A DNA stretch of 64,000 nucleotides from Posidonia oceanica (lineage: Eukaryota > Streptophyta > Magnoliopsida > Alismatales > Posidoniaceae): positions 121,243,001-121,307,000 of the forward strand of contig JAZBRS010000029.1 in assembly GCA_037176725.1 (NCBI GenBank), written 5' to 3'. Below are positions 10,291 to 21,281 of this stretch, one piece after another. The first letter of the stretch is position 1; every line of letters begins with the position of its first letter. The notes beneath the pieces are model-generated. The model saw nothing but the letters and a program-made list of their open reading frames with translations. It was not told the origin of the DNA and did no database searches. The position numbers were made by a program, and so were the translations under genes.

Positions 10291-11429
10291 ACTGTAGTTT
10301 TATTTTTTCAGTAATATGGTTTTTAGTGCAAATATTGCATTTCTACCTTAAGTTTTCTTATTTTTGCATTCTGGTCCCTGGATTATTTAAGTTGCTTAGT
10401 TTCTGATTTGTTATCTTGCTAAATTGCTCATTTTATTCCTACTTTTCAGTATTTCCATTTCGGTCCATTTACTGTGCTTTCTAGTTATAAAAAGTTTGAG
10501 TTTGGTCCTCCCGTTCTTGATTTTAGTATCTGGATCCTCCAGTAGAATATTTAATTTTAATGCATGAAATTTACCTTATCATATTGCATTTCAGACCCCT
10601 GTTTAATGTCATTTTTGCGCCTTAGTCCACTGCACTATAGCCACTTAGGTTCTGATTTTTACATCTGGTTGATGCATTGCATTTTCTACCCTCTGACTTT
10701 ACATATTTGCATATAGGTCCATTTTAAATGGACAGTAACTCTTGCATGTATGTTTAGCTTATTACATTGCATTTTTGACCCTGATCTTTTTAAAAATCAC
10801 ATTGCAGTCCTGTGATCTATTTTTCAGAGCATGTGTTGCATATAAAATTGCATATTTGACCCCTGCATGATTTGAAAATCACACATAGAGCCTTGCATCT
10901 TTTAAAAAATCATGTGAAAAGACGGTTTTGCCCCCAAGTTGCATTTTAGCTCCTATGTTTGCAAAAATTGCACGTAGACCCTCCACTTGCATTCCCGGAC
11001 TCCCCAGAACCACTGCTTTCTGGAAAATTTGCATTTTAGCCCCTTTCTTTCTTCAAAAATGCTTTTAAACCCCTGTTCTTTCCAAATCGTTTCCTTTATC
11101 TTTCCTTGCTTTGCATTGCATTCGGCATTCATTTAATCTTGCATTTAAGCTCCCCTTTGCATACACTAAGCACTTTTAACTCCCCTTCACTTGAGAGGAC
11201 CTTCAGCACACCCCTAGGACCCCCTGGACACTTAGATCTGTTCTTCTCCCCTGTTCTGGTCCTTCCGCTCCGAAGCTGCGATATCTTCCAATCCGACCGT
11301 TGGATCTCCTCAAGTAAGCTGCCCCGGCGACCGCAGCGAAGCGCTCCTCAGCATGGACCGAGCAGACCTCCGATCAGGCTCCCGGATCTCCCGGTATATC
11401 TTCCTGAACCCCCGCACTGCATTCACTTG

Positions 11430-12500
11430 CATATCATTTGCATCGTTTTGCGTGCCCTTTGTTTTTCGCCTCGTTTTGCGTGCAGTCTTGTTTTCCCGCT
11501 CCGTTTTGCGTGCCGCCTCCTTGTCTTGCACCGTTTTGCGTGCCCTTTAGTTTCTTCGCCTCGTTTTGCGTGTTTTCAAGTTTTCTCGCTCCGTTTTGCG
11601 CGCCGCTTCTTTGTTTTGCACCGTTTTGCGTGCCCTTTAGTTTTCTCGCCTCGTTTTGCGCGCATGTCTTGTTTTTCCTCTCCGTTTTGCGTGCCTTCAC
11701 TTTTTATCGCTCCGTTTTGCGCGCCGCTTCTTTGTTTTGCTCCGTTTTGCGTGCCCTTTAGTCTTCCCGCCTCGTTTTGCGCGCAGTCTTGTTTTCCCGC
11801 TCCGTTTTGTGTGCCTTCATGTTTTATCGCTCCGTTTTGCGCGCCGCTTCTTTGTTTCGCTCCGTTTTGCGTGCCCTTTAGCTTTCTTGCCTCGTTTTGC
11901 GCACATGTCTTGTTTTTCCGCTCCGTTTTGCGTGCCTTCACGTTTTATCGCTCCGTTTTGCGCGCCGCTTCTTTGTTTTGCTTCGTTTTGCATGCCCTTT
12001 AGTTTTCCCGCCTCGTTTTGCGCGCAGTCTTGTTTCTCCGCTCCGTTTTGCGTGCCTTCATGTTTTATCGCTCCGTTTTGCGCGCCGCTTCTTTGTTTCG
12101 CTCCGTTTTGCTTGCCCTTTAGTTTTTTTTCGCCTCGTTTTGCGTGTTTTCAAGTTTTCTCGCTCTGTTTTGCGCGCCGTTTCTTTGTCTTGCCTTGTTT
12201 TGCGTGCTTTCAAGTTTTCTTGCACCGTTTTGCGCGCCATTTCTTTGTCTTGCCTCGTTTTGCGTGCTTTCAAGTTTCTTCGCTCCGTTTTGCGTGCCCT
12301 TTAGTTTTTCCGCCTCGTTTTGCGTGTTTTCAAGTTTTCTCGCTCCGTTTTGCGCGCCGTTGCTTTGTCTTGCCTCGTTTTGCGTGCTTTCAAGTTTTCT
12401 TGCACCGTTTTGCGCGCCATTTCTTTGTCTTGCCTCATTTTGCGTGCTTTCAAGTTTCTTCGCTCCGTTTTGCGTGCCCTTTCGTTCTCTCGCCTCGACT
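11430..12500 (+). repeat. 30-bp minisatellite with higher-order 120-bp and 180-bp units (LTR1)
   Basis: The monomers are 30 bp and centre on CGTTTTGCG. From about 11640 to 12120 they are organised as four-monomer units of 120 bp. From about 12131 to 12490 a six-monomer unit of 180 bp occurs twice. Because 30 is divisible by 3, frames stay open in several registers and produce long Phe/Ala/Arg-rich or Lys/Arg/Gln-rich spurious ORFs. Confidence 0.93.
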
Positions 12501-13355
12501 TGCGTGTCCTTGTCTTCCTTGCCCGATTTTGCGCCCCTCTTTCGTTTTTCCTGCACAGTTTTGCGTTCTTGTTCCATTTCTTGCCCCATCTTGCATGACA
12601 ACCCTGTTCTCGCATCTTTTGCGTATTTGTTTCGTTCCTCGCAGTGTTTTACGCGGTTTCCCTTGCATGTCGATTGCGTTGCCCGTTTTCCCCGCCGTTT
12701 TGGTTTTATCGCCTGCATTTGCATATAGGGCAATGATGCTTACTGTCCAGAGTTCTCACGAGCCAGGTTTCGCCCGGTTCGGAACACAAATAGCGTTGCT
12801 GAGCGCTTAGATTGCACGTTTACTTCCTTGCACCGTCTTTCATCACTTAGAGCACACCTTTGAGCATTTAGACAGGCATTCATTGGCACTTAGGCATTCA
12901 AAGTCTGCATTTCCCTGCATATGCGAGCGTAAGCCTAGAAAGACCGATTCTCGGGCGTGTCGGGGGTGCCTAACACCTTCCCCGCGCGTAACAGGAGTCC
13001 TTACCCTCTCTTGGCCCGTAATGACCATATTGCCCTTGTCCTAGGCACGAGTCACATCATTTGCATTCATTTGCATCTTATTTCTTTTGCATTGCTTTGC
13101 TTTGCACCTTTTGCTTGGTTTTGCGTGGTTATTCGCGCATTTCCCCGGTTTTCCTCGTCTTCCGATTTAATAGACTTGGTGGCGACTCCGATTTTGTCTT
13201 ATCTTCTTCTTTTCTTTCCCTTTTTCCTTTTTTTAAATGTTTTCGAGTTAGGTCTTCCTTCTCGGACATAGCCGCTTATAGTGAGCCTGATTCCGATCGG
13301 TGCACGCGAGCTTTGGCATCGTGCATGGACGATCCGAACACCGGGATTACTACAG

Positions 13356-13373
13356 TGGCGACTCCGCTGGGGA
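13356..13373 (+). other. Primer-binding site, tRNA-Arg type (element B)
   Basis: TGGCGACTCCGCTGGGGA begins two bases after the LTR end and is complementary to the 3' end of a plant tRNA-Arg (acceptor GACTCCG). Ogre-type elements are known to use tRNA-Arg. Confidence 0.9.
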
Positions 13374-14673
13374 TACTAGACTCCGGCTTTCGCCTCCGCT
13401 TTCGCTCGTTTGGGATTTGCTTTCTTTGTTTGCCTTTGTGTTTCCTTTGTCCGTTTTGCTCGCTTTTCTGTGCAAACACCTAGAAAGTCGCCTTGTGGCT
13501 ACTTTGCCTAGGCTTTGCACCCTTTTTATCTCGGTTTGCGCTCTCTTTTGCTTGGCTTTGCTTCTGTGCTTGTTTATTTACTTATTGCCTTGCTTATGCT
13601 TTTATTTCCTTTACGGCTTACTTGTCTTTATTTTCTTTGCCCTACTTGCTTATTATTGGTTCAATTCTCGCACATTGCATGTCTACATACCTGTTTGGCA
13701 ATAATACATGCTTTTTGAATGTTGAATGCTTCCTTTTACACATCTGCTATGACACAACGCACGCACATACCTTGCATACATGCCTTTCGACTTGATGAAT
13801 GTTTTTCTTCACCGTTATGCTCACAAACACTTGCACATGCCATGCACATGCCTTTTGTTGTGTTGTATGATTGTTTGCTTGCCATGCTTGACTGATTTTC
13901 TTCCCTTTCGCACTTGCCATGCTTAGGATAGTAGAAACTTGTTTGTTCTCCCCATGGTTAACTAAAAAGTGTAAGTAAAAGAACTTCTAGGAACAACTAG
14001 AGACTCAGAACAATCCTTCACTCCCTTTTGGTTAATAAAATGCGCAAGATAAAAGACTTTAATCATTTGCATAAGCATCATATAGGGCATGCATTCTTCC
14101 CCTCTGAGTCCACCTACTAGTCTGCGAAGGACGGTTCTGGCTTCTCACCCCGATGCTTTGGCATGGTGTGAGTCAGTCGGTCCGTCCCCCCTTGTCCGGG
14201 GTCGTGTCGGTGTTAGTGGAGGGTACCACCCACGCTTTGGCGGGGTAGAGGCCACCAACGCACCACCCTGTCATTACCTGAGCTTTGGACCGGGAGTTAG
14301 ACAGGGAGCCTACTTTTCTGACTTGAGTCGGTGACCCGTACACCCCGAGATACCCGAAGTAGACAACCTTGCTAGGAAACACTAGTTAGGTAAGGGGGCA
14401 TACTAGAAAGCATACATGACATTCATGCCATAACATAATGCATTTTGCATCTCCTTCTTTTCTAACCCTAGTTTCCCGTTGTGTCTTTAACAGAGTTCAG
14501 TAAGCGATCTCCTTAGCTGGAGCTCGGGTCTCTCCTTTGCTGACATCTCTGCTGAGACATTTGCGCTCGACCATCCTTTTTCTGAGCTACTCGCCTTTGC
14601 GAGCATAGCTCCTCGTAGAGCCCGTCCCCTTTTCCCTCGTCGTAGCCCCGTTTTGACTCGCTCTCGGTCAGCA
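13374..14673 (+). other. 5' leader of element B
   Basis: A 1.3-kb non-coding leader between the PBS and the gag ATG. The first part is T-rich. A block at 14179-14287 is strongly conserved with element C (57352-57455, opposite strand) although neither is coding, which suggests an RNA-level role such as packaging. A candidate intron follows (14390-14493). Confidence 0.65.
14390..14493 (+). other. Candidate leader intron, 104 nt (element B)
   Basis: The donor-like TTAG|GTAAGG and acceptor-like TGTCTTTAACAG|AG bound a short AT-rich segment with a branch-like CTAAC (14463-14467). Element C has a donor-like GTGAGG and a CAACAG|AG acceptor at the matching places (57247-57138, 110 nt). Confidence 0.5.
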
Positions 14674-16253
14674 ATGGCCCAACGCACTGTCGAGACCCCC
14701 CTCACCCTTGCCTCGGAGGTGGTTCCCGCTCCGGCCCCTCCGGTTCCCGTTTCTAACCCCTCTATGCCCTCTGTGACGCTAGGCTTTTCCCCTCTGTCGT
14801 CCGGGGCACCCCAGTTTGCTGTGGGACAGTGGCAGACGCCCGTTCCTCCTGATCCGGTCGCCGAGTCCATCTTGATGACCACTTCACGTGTTCTGGAGGC
14901 ACCACTGACCCCACCTTCTCAGGGTTTTGTCACTTTTGACCCTTCTGCTGCGGCGACTCACGCCTTAGGATTCCAGTCTCCCGGACAGTCCGGATCTCTT
15001 GGTTCTGGTTCCTCGCCGGCACTGCAATTCAGTGTTCCCACTGACGGGACACCTGAAGAGCAGTACCAGCAACTGATGGACACTATCCAGCGGCTGCAGG
15101 GTATAGCTCTATCAGTCTGCCCCCTTCCCCTCCTGTTGTTCCTGAGGTTCCTGTGCGGCCTGCTCCCGCACATCTTGCATTGCACTCTGCACTTCCGCCT
15201 AGACCATCGTCCCAACTGCTCACGGTTCCGACGATGGGGGCACGTGTTCCGCCTCTTGCATCAGCACCACACCTCACACAGCATACACCTCCGCCACCTG
15301 GTGGCCAGTCATTCAGACTGGTGGGAGCACAGTATCTCGCAGGCCCGTCCCCCGGCATCGCCCCGGTACGGCCGCTGATGCTCCAGCATCCTGCACCCAC
15401 CGCACAGCATACCGTTTATCCTCCCCCTTTGCATCAGGCTCAGAATTCTACATGCATCCCTCCTTGCACTCCACCACAGCACGGGTATGCCGGCCATCAC
15501 CTTGCGTCACCAGGCGACGTGATGGTGGATCCGGAGGAGCACCTCGGTGCGACCCAATCGGCATACGTGGTCCCTGCCCCCGCTGCCCCATCACCTGTAG
15601 CAGCTATCCCAGACCCCATCAACAACAGGATGGATGTTCTGGAGAAAGCACTGCGTCTAGTGCAGGGCACGGACCACCAGACCTACCAGTTCCGAGACCT
15701 CTGCTGTTTCCCAGAGGCGGTACTCCCCCCAAAGTTCAAAATACCGGACTTTGAGAAGTATGATGGTAGGGGCTGCCCCATAGCCCATCTGAAGGCGTAC
15801 TGCGGTGATCTCGCCCAACTCCAGGTGGACGAGAGGTTGCTGATCCGCCTGTTCCAGAAGAGTTTGTCTGGTCCGGCCCTCAAGTGGTTCACCTCGCTTG
15901 ACATGGCTACGATCAAGACTTGGAACGACCTAAGCCAGGCGTTCTTGGAACAGTACTCCTTCAACCTCGATCTGGTCCCAAAGCGCGCGGACTTGATCGC
16001 AACCAAGCAGAATCCGGGCGAGCCGTTCGGGGAGTACGTCGGCCGCTGGCGTGCCCTTGCCTCGCAAGTTCGAGATAGGCCCTCCGACGAGGAGTCTATC
16101 GAGATCATCATAAAAGGGGCACAGCCGTCTACCGGAGCTCTGCTTAGCATCCAACCCGTCACAACCTTCACTGCATTGATCCGAGCTGGCACTCGCGTAG
16201 AGAGTTCGTTGCGGAGTGGCAACTTCCCCGCACTCTCTGTGCTTGCCAGGTAG
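14674..16253 (+). pseudogene. gag region of element B, frameshifted and stopped
   Basis: The start is taken as ATG 14674 (MAQRTVE) because C has the same MAQ start at the matching place. A proline/serine-rich N-terminal part runs in this frame to about 15115. Comparison with element C shows one base missing in a C-rich run (about 15115-15135), after which the coding frame shifts and continues to TAG 16251-16253. The capsid-like retrotransposon gag domain lies at about 15820-16130 (FQKSLSGPALKWFTSL and a downstream GEYVGRWRALA). The stop at 16251 is absent from C, so it is probably a mutation rather than a programmed gag-pol boundary. The product would be the structural coat protein of the particle. 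Confidence 0.85.
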
Positions 16254-19200
16254 GCCCTCGCCAGCAACGACGGTAGTAGCAGCAGCGCCATCAACAACAA
16301 CAGCAGTCTCAACAACAATCGTCCCAGGAGGAAGGATCCGCCGAAGCCCGTTGTCGCATACGTCGACTCCCCTACTATGCCCGTCCGTCTGGCGTCCCGG
16401 CCTGCCCCTCCTCAGATCTATTACGCACCTGCACCTAGGGCACACCCTACACCACAAATCACTACCACCGCTCGACCGGTCTATCCTGCCGCACCGGTTC
16501 AGCAAGGACAATTCCCGAGGCCGAGACGGCCACCCATGGAGAAGCGGAAGTTCGCCCCACTGGTGGAACCGCTCAGTGCCGTCCTCCCGAAGGTTGCATC
16601 GCTCCTGCGATTTCCGGAGGTTCGCCCGCCACCAAACCCACTACCGCATTGGTTTAAGGCGAACCTTTTCTGCGACTTTCATCGAAGCGTCGGGCATTCG
16701 ACTGATAGTTGCTTCACTCTCCGGAATGCTATCCAGGACTTGATCGAATCGGGAACGATTGTGATCGACACGCACGAGGCATCCACTTCTGCACCATCTC
16801 ATGCACCTGCATCAGCATCTACTCCAGCTAATGTTGTCCGCCGACCCCTACCGGAGCACTCCTATTCAGGAGGCGCAGGAACCTCAGGAATTCATTCCTT
16901 GTTTCCTTCTGGGTCTCCCACATCTGTGGTAGATCCTTCCGAGCTTATCCATGATGTTTCTACTCCCTTTCCAGTCTCTCTCTATCTTGCAGCTATCGCC
17001 AGTTCCGAGTCAGGCGTCCATATGATCCGACCGCGAGCCAGGCCGGAGCGTTCTCCTACATCAGCCGCCATGCTTTCCCGGGCCCAAGCCCCAATACATC
17101 TCCTAGTCAGACCTCAGCCAGAGCTTCCCGTGCACCTACTAGCAAGACCTCAGTCCCCACCTAGCTTGTCTTCCCAACTACCCTCCTACCCATGCCCTCC
17201 TCAGCCTGTAGCCCCTCTCGTGCTCGCCGCACGCGCTCCCGTGGTTATTAACCTAACCCAGGATACCCATCGCGTACCCTACAGCTACGCCACAGAAATG
17301 TGTGCGGAAGTGACGCGATCGGGGAGGGTCTACAGACCTCCTGCACCAGCAACCAGACCTAGTCATCCACAACCCGCAAGACCATTGCCCTTGGTCCAGC
17401 CTGCAGTCCCACTACCTTCAGGCCAGCCTCTTGAATCCACCATAGCTGAACCCGTTCCCACAACTGCACCACCTGCTACCAAGAAATGCCAGCCTAGAGC
17501 CGACATCACATCCCAGCTCAAAAAGGTTAAGGCCGACATATCCATCTGGGACCTGATACACACCTCGGCTGAGCACCGCGAAGCTTTCCTTCGCGTGTTC
17601 CAGGCCGCCCGTGTGTCCCAAGCCATAGAGCCCGCCGCCTTGGAAAGCATGGTCGGAATGATCGCGGAGCCCCAGGTCATCACTTTCACGAGTGATGAAC
17701 TGCCTCCGGCGGGGATTAATCACAATCAACCCTTGTTTGTCACGGTGCAGTACAAGAACTTTCGCATTCCCCTTGCACTGGTCGATAATGGGTCAGGCCT
17801 TAACGTCTGTCCCTTGCGAACAGCAACCAAGCTCGGATTCAAGGCTGAGAACATTACTCCAGCTGTAAAGGGAATGACAGCTTTTGATAATACTCACCAT
17901 GACGCTCTAGGGATTTTGGTTATCCCTCTTATCATTGGTCCGGTCACATTCGATGTGGAATTCTACGTCGTCGACTTGGAACCTAACTTCAACCTTCTGC
18001 TTGGGCGCCCTTGGCTCCACAAGCATCAGGTTATCCCCTCGACCCTCCATCGCATGATCAAGTTCCGCCGAGGCGACGATGTCATCGTTGTCATGGCGGA
18101 GAATTTTGAGAAGGAGCGGATCGAGGCGGTTTCCTCTATCTCTTCGCGGACTGTCCCCTTTGACCTTGATCTTTCGAACGCTTTGTATCGCGTTAATCTG
18201 TGCGAGCCGGTTAACTTTTTACCTGATCTTGAACGTGTCAACTCCTTGGCCGTTCACAACAACCCCTTTCAGATGGTCGAGAACGTTTGTCACAGATGGG
18301 GCTACGTCAAAGGGACACCGCTCGGGCGACATGGCCAAGGAATTGCTGAACCGATCATGGCGGAAGAACGAAGAGACAACGAGGGTCTAGGTTACGACCC
18401 TCACTCCGATAAAGGCAAGCGCCCGCAAGCAAAGAATCAGAGAATGGTCATACCTCGGAGCTTGGCCAATTTCACGAGCGCAGGCATCCTGGACTCAAGC
18501 GCAGTTCAGGCCGTAGTGCCGTCGGAGCCGTGTCAAAGCCCTCCGCCACCGGAGGAGGACTGGGTCTGCGTTGAGGACTACTACTCGGACGAGGAACAGT
18601 CGGGCACGACAGGGGCAGTTCAGACTTTCAGCGAAAGCCAGCCCTATGCAACAGCACATCAGTCGGTTTATCAGGCCACTCCTTCCACAGATCATGAAGC
18701 AGCAGCCTTGGCAGAACCCTTGGCAGATTTGGCAGTCTTTGACTCTCCTGCAGCCATGTCAGCAATATCAGCACCAATCCAAGCACAGTCAGTCAGTCCG
18801 CATGCAACCGTTGTCGCATCAGTGCAACTACCACCTTCGCAGAAAGGTCAATCGCTGAGTTCAGTCAGCAGCACAGCTCAGCCCTTTTCAGAGGCCACAC
18901 CACAGGCAATACGGCCAGCTCAATCAGTCATGCACCCCCTTGCCGCAGACCGGCAATTTTCATGGCCAGATCCTATGGCATCGGAGGCCGCGCTCTCATC
19001 ATCATCATCAGTCACGGAGAACCAGCTGAGCATCGCGGTCTCCCAGCCCTCGGGCCTTCAAGAGAGCACCTCCGCCCATCCTCAAACAGCAGCAGTCACT
19101 TTGGCAGCCTATCCATCTGCGATCCCTCTGACTAGACCATCTGGGTCTCCCTTACCGGGACAGTCGCAATCAGGCGCGCCCGTGAGTCAGAGGATACAAG

Positions 19201-21281
19201 TATCAAAGACAGCAATCCATCCCGCAGCCGAGCCAGTGCCTCAGGCCCTCGGCACCTACTATGTCGATTCACCCCCAGATCATGAAGAAGAAGGGGCAGT
19301 AGAATTCCAAGTCGATTCATGGATGTCGGATTTGGAGCTGCTTTACCAGGAACAGCTCGAATCCATAGTAGAAGACTTGGCACGACACCAAGCCGCAGAA
19401 AGGAAGGGAAAAGCCGTAGTTACGGATCCTCCTCTGCAAGAGGACTCCACCTCCATCATGGTCCTAGGAGAAAGCTCAATGGTGTCGGACTCTCTCAGAC
19501 CCGACGAGCTCATTACTCTTCAAGCCGAGGGCGGGTCCAGATGGCTCGTACAGCATATGCCTTCCACAAGTACATCGGCAGATTCAGAAGAAGAGACACC
19601 AGCGGGTCGCACAGCCGCAGTAACAGAGCAAAGAGCAGAGTCAGTGACAGAGTTGTCAGAAGTTTCAGTGGCAGAATCACCAGCAACATCAGTCACAAAG
19701 TCAGTAGGGCCTTCAGTAGTGTCAGCAGAACATGCAGCAGAGCAGACAGCAGAAGCCATCAGAGCAGAGGTCGCACACCGAAGATTCAGAAACACTCGGG
19801 TAGGCGTGACCATCCTGAGGCGTCACCAGGGCCAAGAAGCAGAACTCCTGCACTCCTTCGATGTGACAAACCCCACTTTCGAAAAGGAGATTCTCTCGGA
19901 ACTTGTTGCATACGGAGAGGAAGATAGTACAGGCGAAGATGAGAATGATGACCCCTCGCCTGAGTTCCAGCCCTTTGACGACGACCCAGAAGGTCCCAAT
20001 CTGCATGTTGAGGAAGATACAGAGACTATTAACCTCGGCACAGCTGAAGAAGCCAAAGAAGTTCGCATCAGTGCCCTGCTATCACCACAAGTCAGGATAG
20101 AATTCATCGCATTCCTGAGGGAGTATGCGGATGTCTTCGCCTGGACTTATGAAGACATGTTCGGCCAGGACGTCGAAATAGTGGTCCATAACTTGCCCTT
20201 GAAGCCAGATGCCAAGCCAGTAAAGCAGAAACTGAGAAGATGGCGACCACAGTGGCTGCTCATGATCAAGGAAGAAATAATGAAGCAGCTTGATGTTAAC
20301 TTTTTAAAGGTCGTCCTTTACCCTGAATGGCTTGCAAACATCGTGCCAGTGCCCAAGAAGGACGGTCGGATCCGGGTATGTATCGACTACAGGGACCTGA
20401 ACAAGGCGAGTCCCAAGGATGACTTCCCACTGCCTCACATTGACGTCCTAGTCGACAATACCGCAGGCCACAAGATGCTGTCCTTTATGGATGGCTTCTC
20501 CGGCTATAATCAGATCAAGATGGCAGAAGAAGACATGGAAAAAACTTCGTTCATCACCCGCTGGGGGGTCTTCTGTTATCAGGTTATGCCGTTTGGGTTG
20601 AAGAATGCTGGCGCAACATATCAGAGGGCCATGACCACACTTTTCCACGACCTCATGCACCAAGAAGTGGAGGTCTATGTGGATGACATGATCGCGAAGA
20701 CCAAGGAGCCTGAGGATCACCTTAGTTGCCTAAAGAAGCTCTTTGACCGTCTGAGGAAGTACAGACTGAGGCTTAACCCCAACAAGTGCGTATTCGGGGT
20801 TTCATCTGGCAAACTGCTCGGCTACATTGTTAGCCAAAGGGGGATTGAAGTGGACCCGATGAAAGCTAAAGCCATCGTGGAGATGCCACCCCCTAGAACC
20901 GAGAAGGAGGTTCGAGGCCTACTTGGGCGTTTACAGTACATCAGCCGCTTCATTGCACAGCTCACGCCCATCTGCGAGCCCATCTTCAAACTCCTGAGGA
21001 AGAATGCACAAATCGACTGGAATGAAGAATGTCAAGCCGCATTTGAGAAGATCAAGCAGCTACTGGTCAAACCCCCCGTCTTGGTCCCTCCCACACCAGG
21101 AAGACCTCTGCTCCTCTATCTGTCAACCACACAGCATTCCATGGGCGCCGTCCTGGGCCAACACGACGAGTCTGGCAGGAAGGAGCGCGCCATTTACTAC
21201 CTGAGCAAAAAGTTCAATGAATGTGAAGCCAAGTACAGCGTGATGGAGAAAACCTGTTTATCCCTTGTCTGGGCCGCATAG
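16254..21281 (+). pseudogene. gag end, protease, linker, reverse transcriptase and RNase H start of element B
   Basis: One open frame in register with the C-terminal part of gag. It contains a Tat-type zinc-knuckle variant, C-x2-H-x4-H-x4-C (16671-16712), and an aspartic protease with VDNGSG (DNGS at 17784-17795) and LLGRPWLH (about 18000). A G-patch-like segment follows (GRHGQGI and GLGYDP, about 18297-18410), then a low-complexity, acidic, Ser/Ala/Gln-rich linker of about 550 residues (18410-20080). RT comes last, with the YVDD active site (20676-20687). The frame ends in the first RNase H at TAG 21279-21281, where copy A has CAG. That RNase H has Ser instead of the first catalytic Asp (21123-21125). 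Confidence 0.9.

Larger units (their letters stand above)
1..13354 (+). mobile_element. Element A: Tat/Ogre-like Ty3/gypsy retrotransposon, 3' part
   Basis: This is the 3' portion of a giant LTR retrotransposon, cut by the window edge inside the RT-RNase H part of pol. It contains the rest of pol (to 2476), a PMD/DUF7745-like ORF (3703-4998), a repeat-rich 3' untranslated region, a polypurine tract (7335-7343) and LTR1 (7348-13354). Base 1 corresponds to base 20828 and the two copies stay in register (offset 20827) up to the end of the LTR. Its LTR is also the 5' LTR of element B, with no target duplication or foreign DNA between them, so A and B form a head-to-tail array. The 5' LTR of A must lie left of the window. 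Confidence 0.93.
7348..13354 (+). repeat. LTR1, 6007 bp, shared by elements A and B
   Basis: It begins TGTAGACACCCC right after the polypurine tract of A and ends ATTACTACA one base before the primer-binding site of B. It is nearly identical to LTR2 (28175-34179). Compartments: AT-rich U3-like part (7348-8930), GC-rich block (8940-10290), a zone of degenerate TTGCATTT-containing repeats (10300-11130), a 30-bp minisatellite (about 11430-12500), and a conserved 3' part (12700-13354) with the motif GGTGCCTAACACCTTCCCC (12965-12983) that also occurs in element C. I could not place a TATA box with confidence. Long open frames inside it come from the minisatellite and are not genes. Confidence 0.95.

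Noticed and set aside
11430..12500. Regular 30-bp repeats resembling a CRISPR array
   Set aside because: There are no unique spacers: monomers are directly adjacent and the sequence is a plant LTR.
11106..12810. Long open frames (up to 384 and, in LTR2, 565 codons) rich in Phe/Ala/Arg, with Lys/Arg-rich frames opposite
   Set aside because: They result from a 30-bp minisatellite whose period is divisible by three, so stops are absent in several frames at once. No conserved product.
13374..13800. T-rich frames right after the PBS as an ORF1 upstream of gag (as in some Ogre elements)
   Set aside because: No frame is conserved with C and the composition is low-complexity.
16251..16253. TAG as a programmed gag-pol readthrough stop
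   Set aside because: Element C reads a sense codon at the matching place, and the stop lies within gag before the zinc knuckle. A mutation is simpler.
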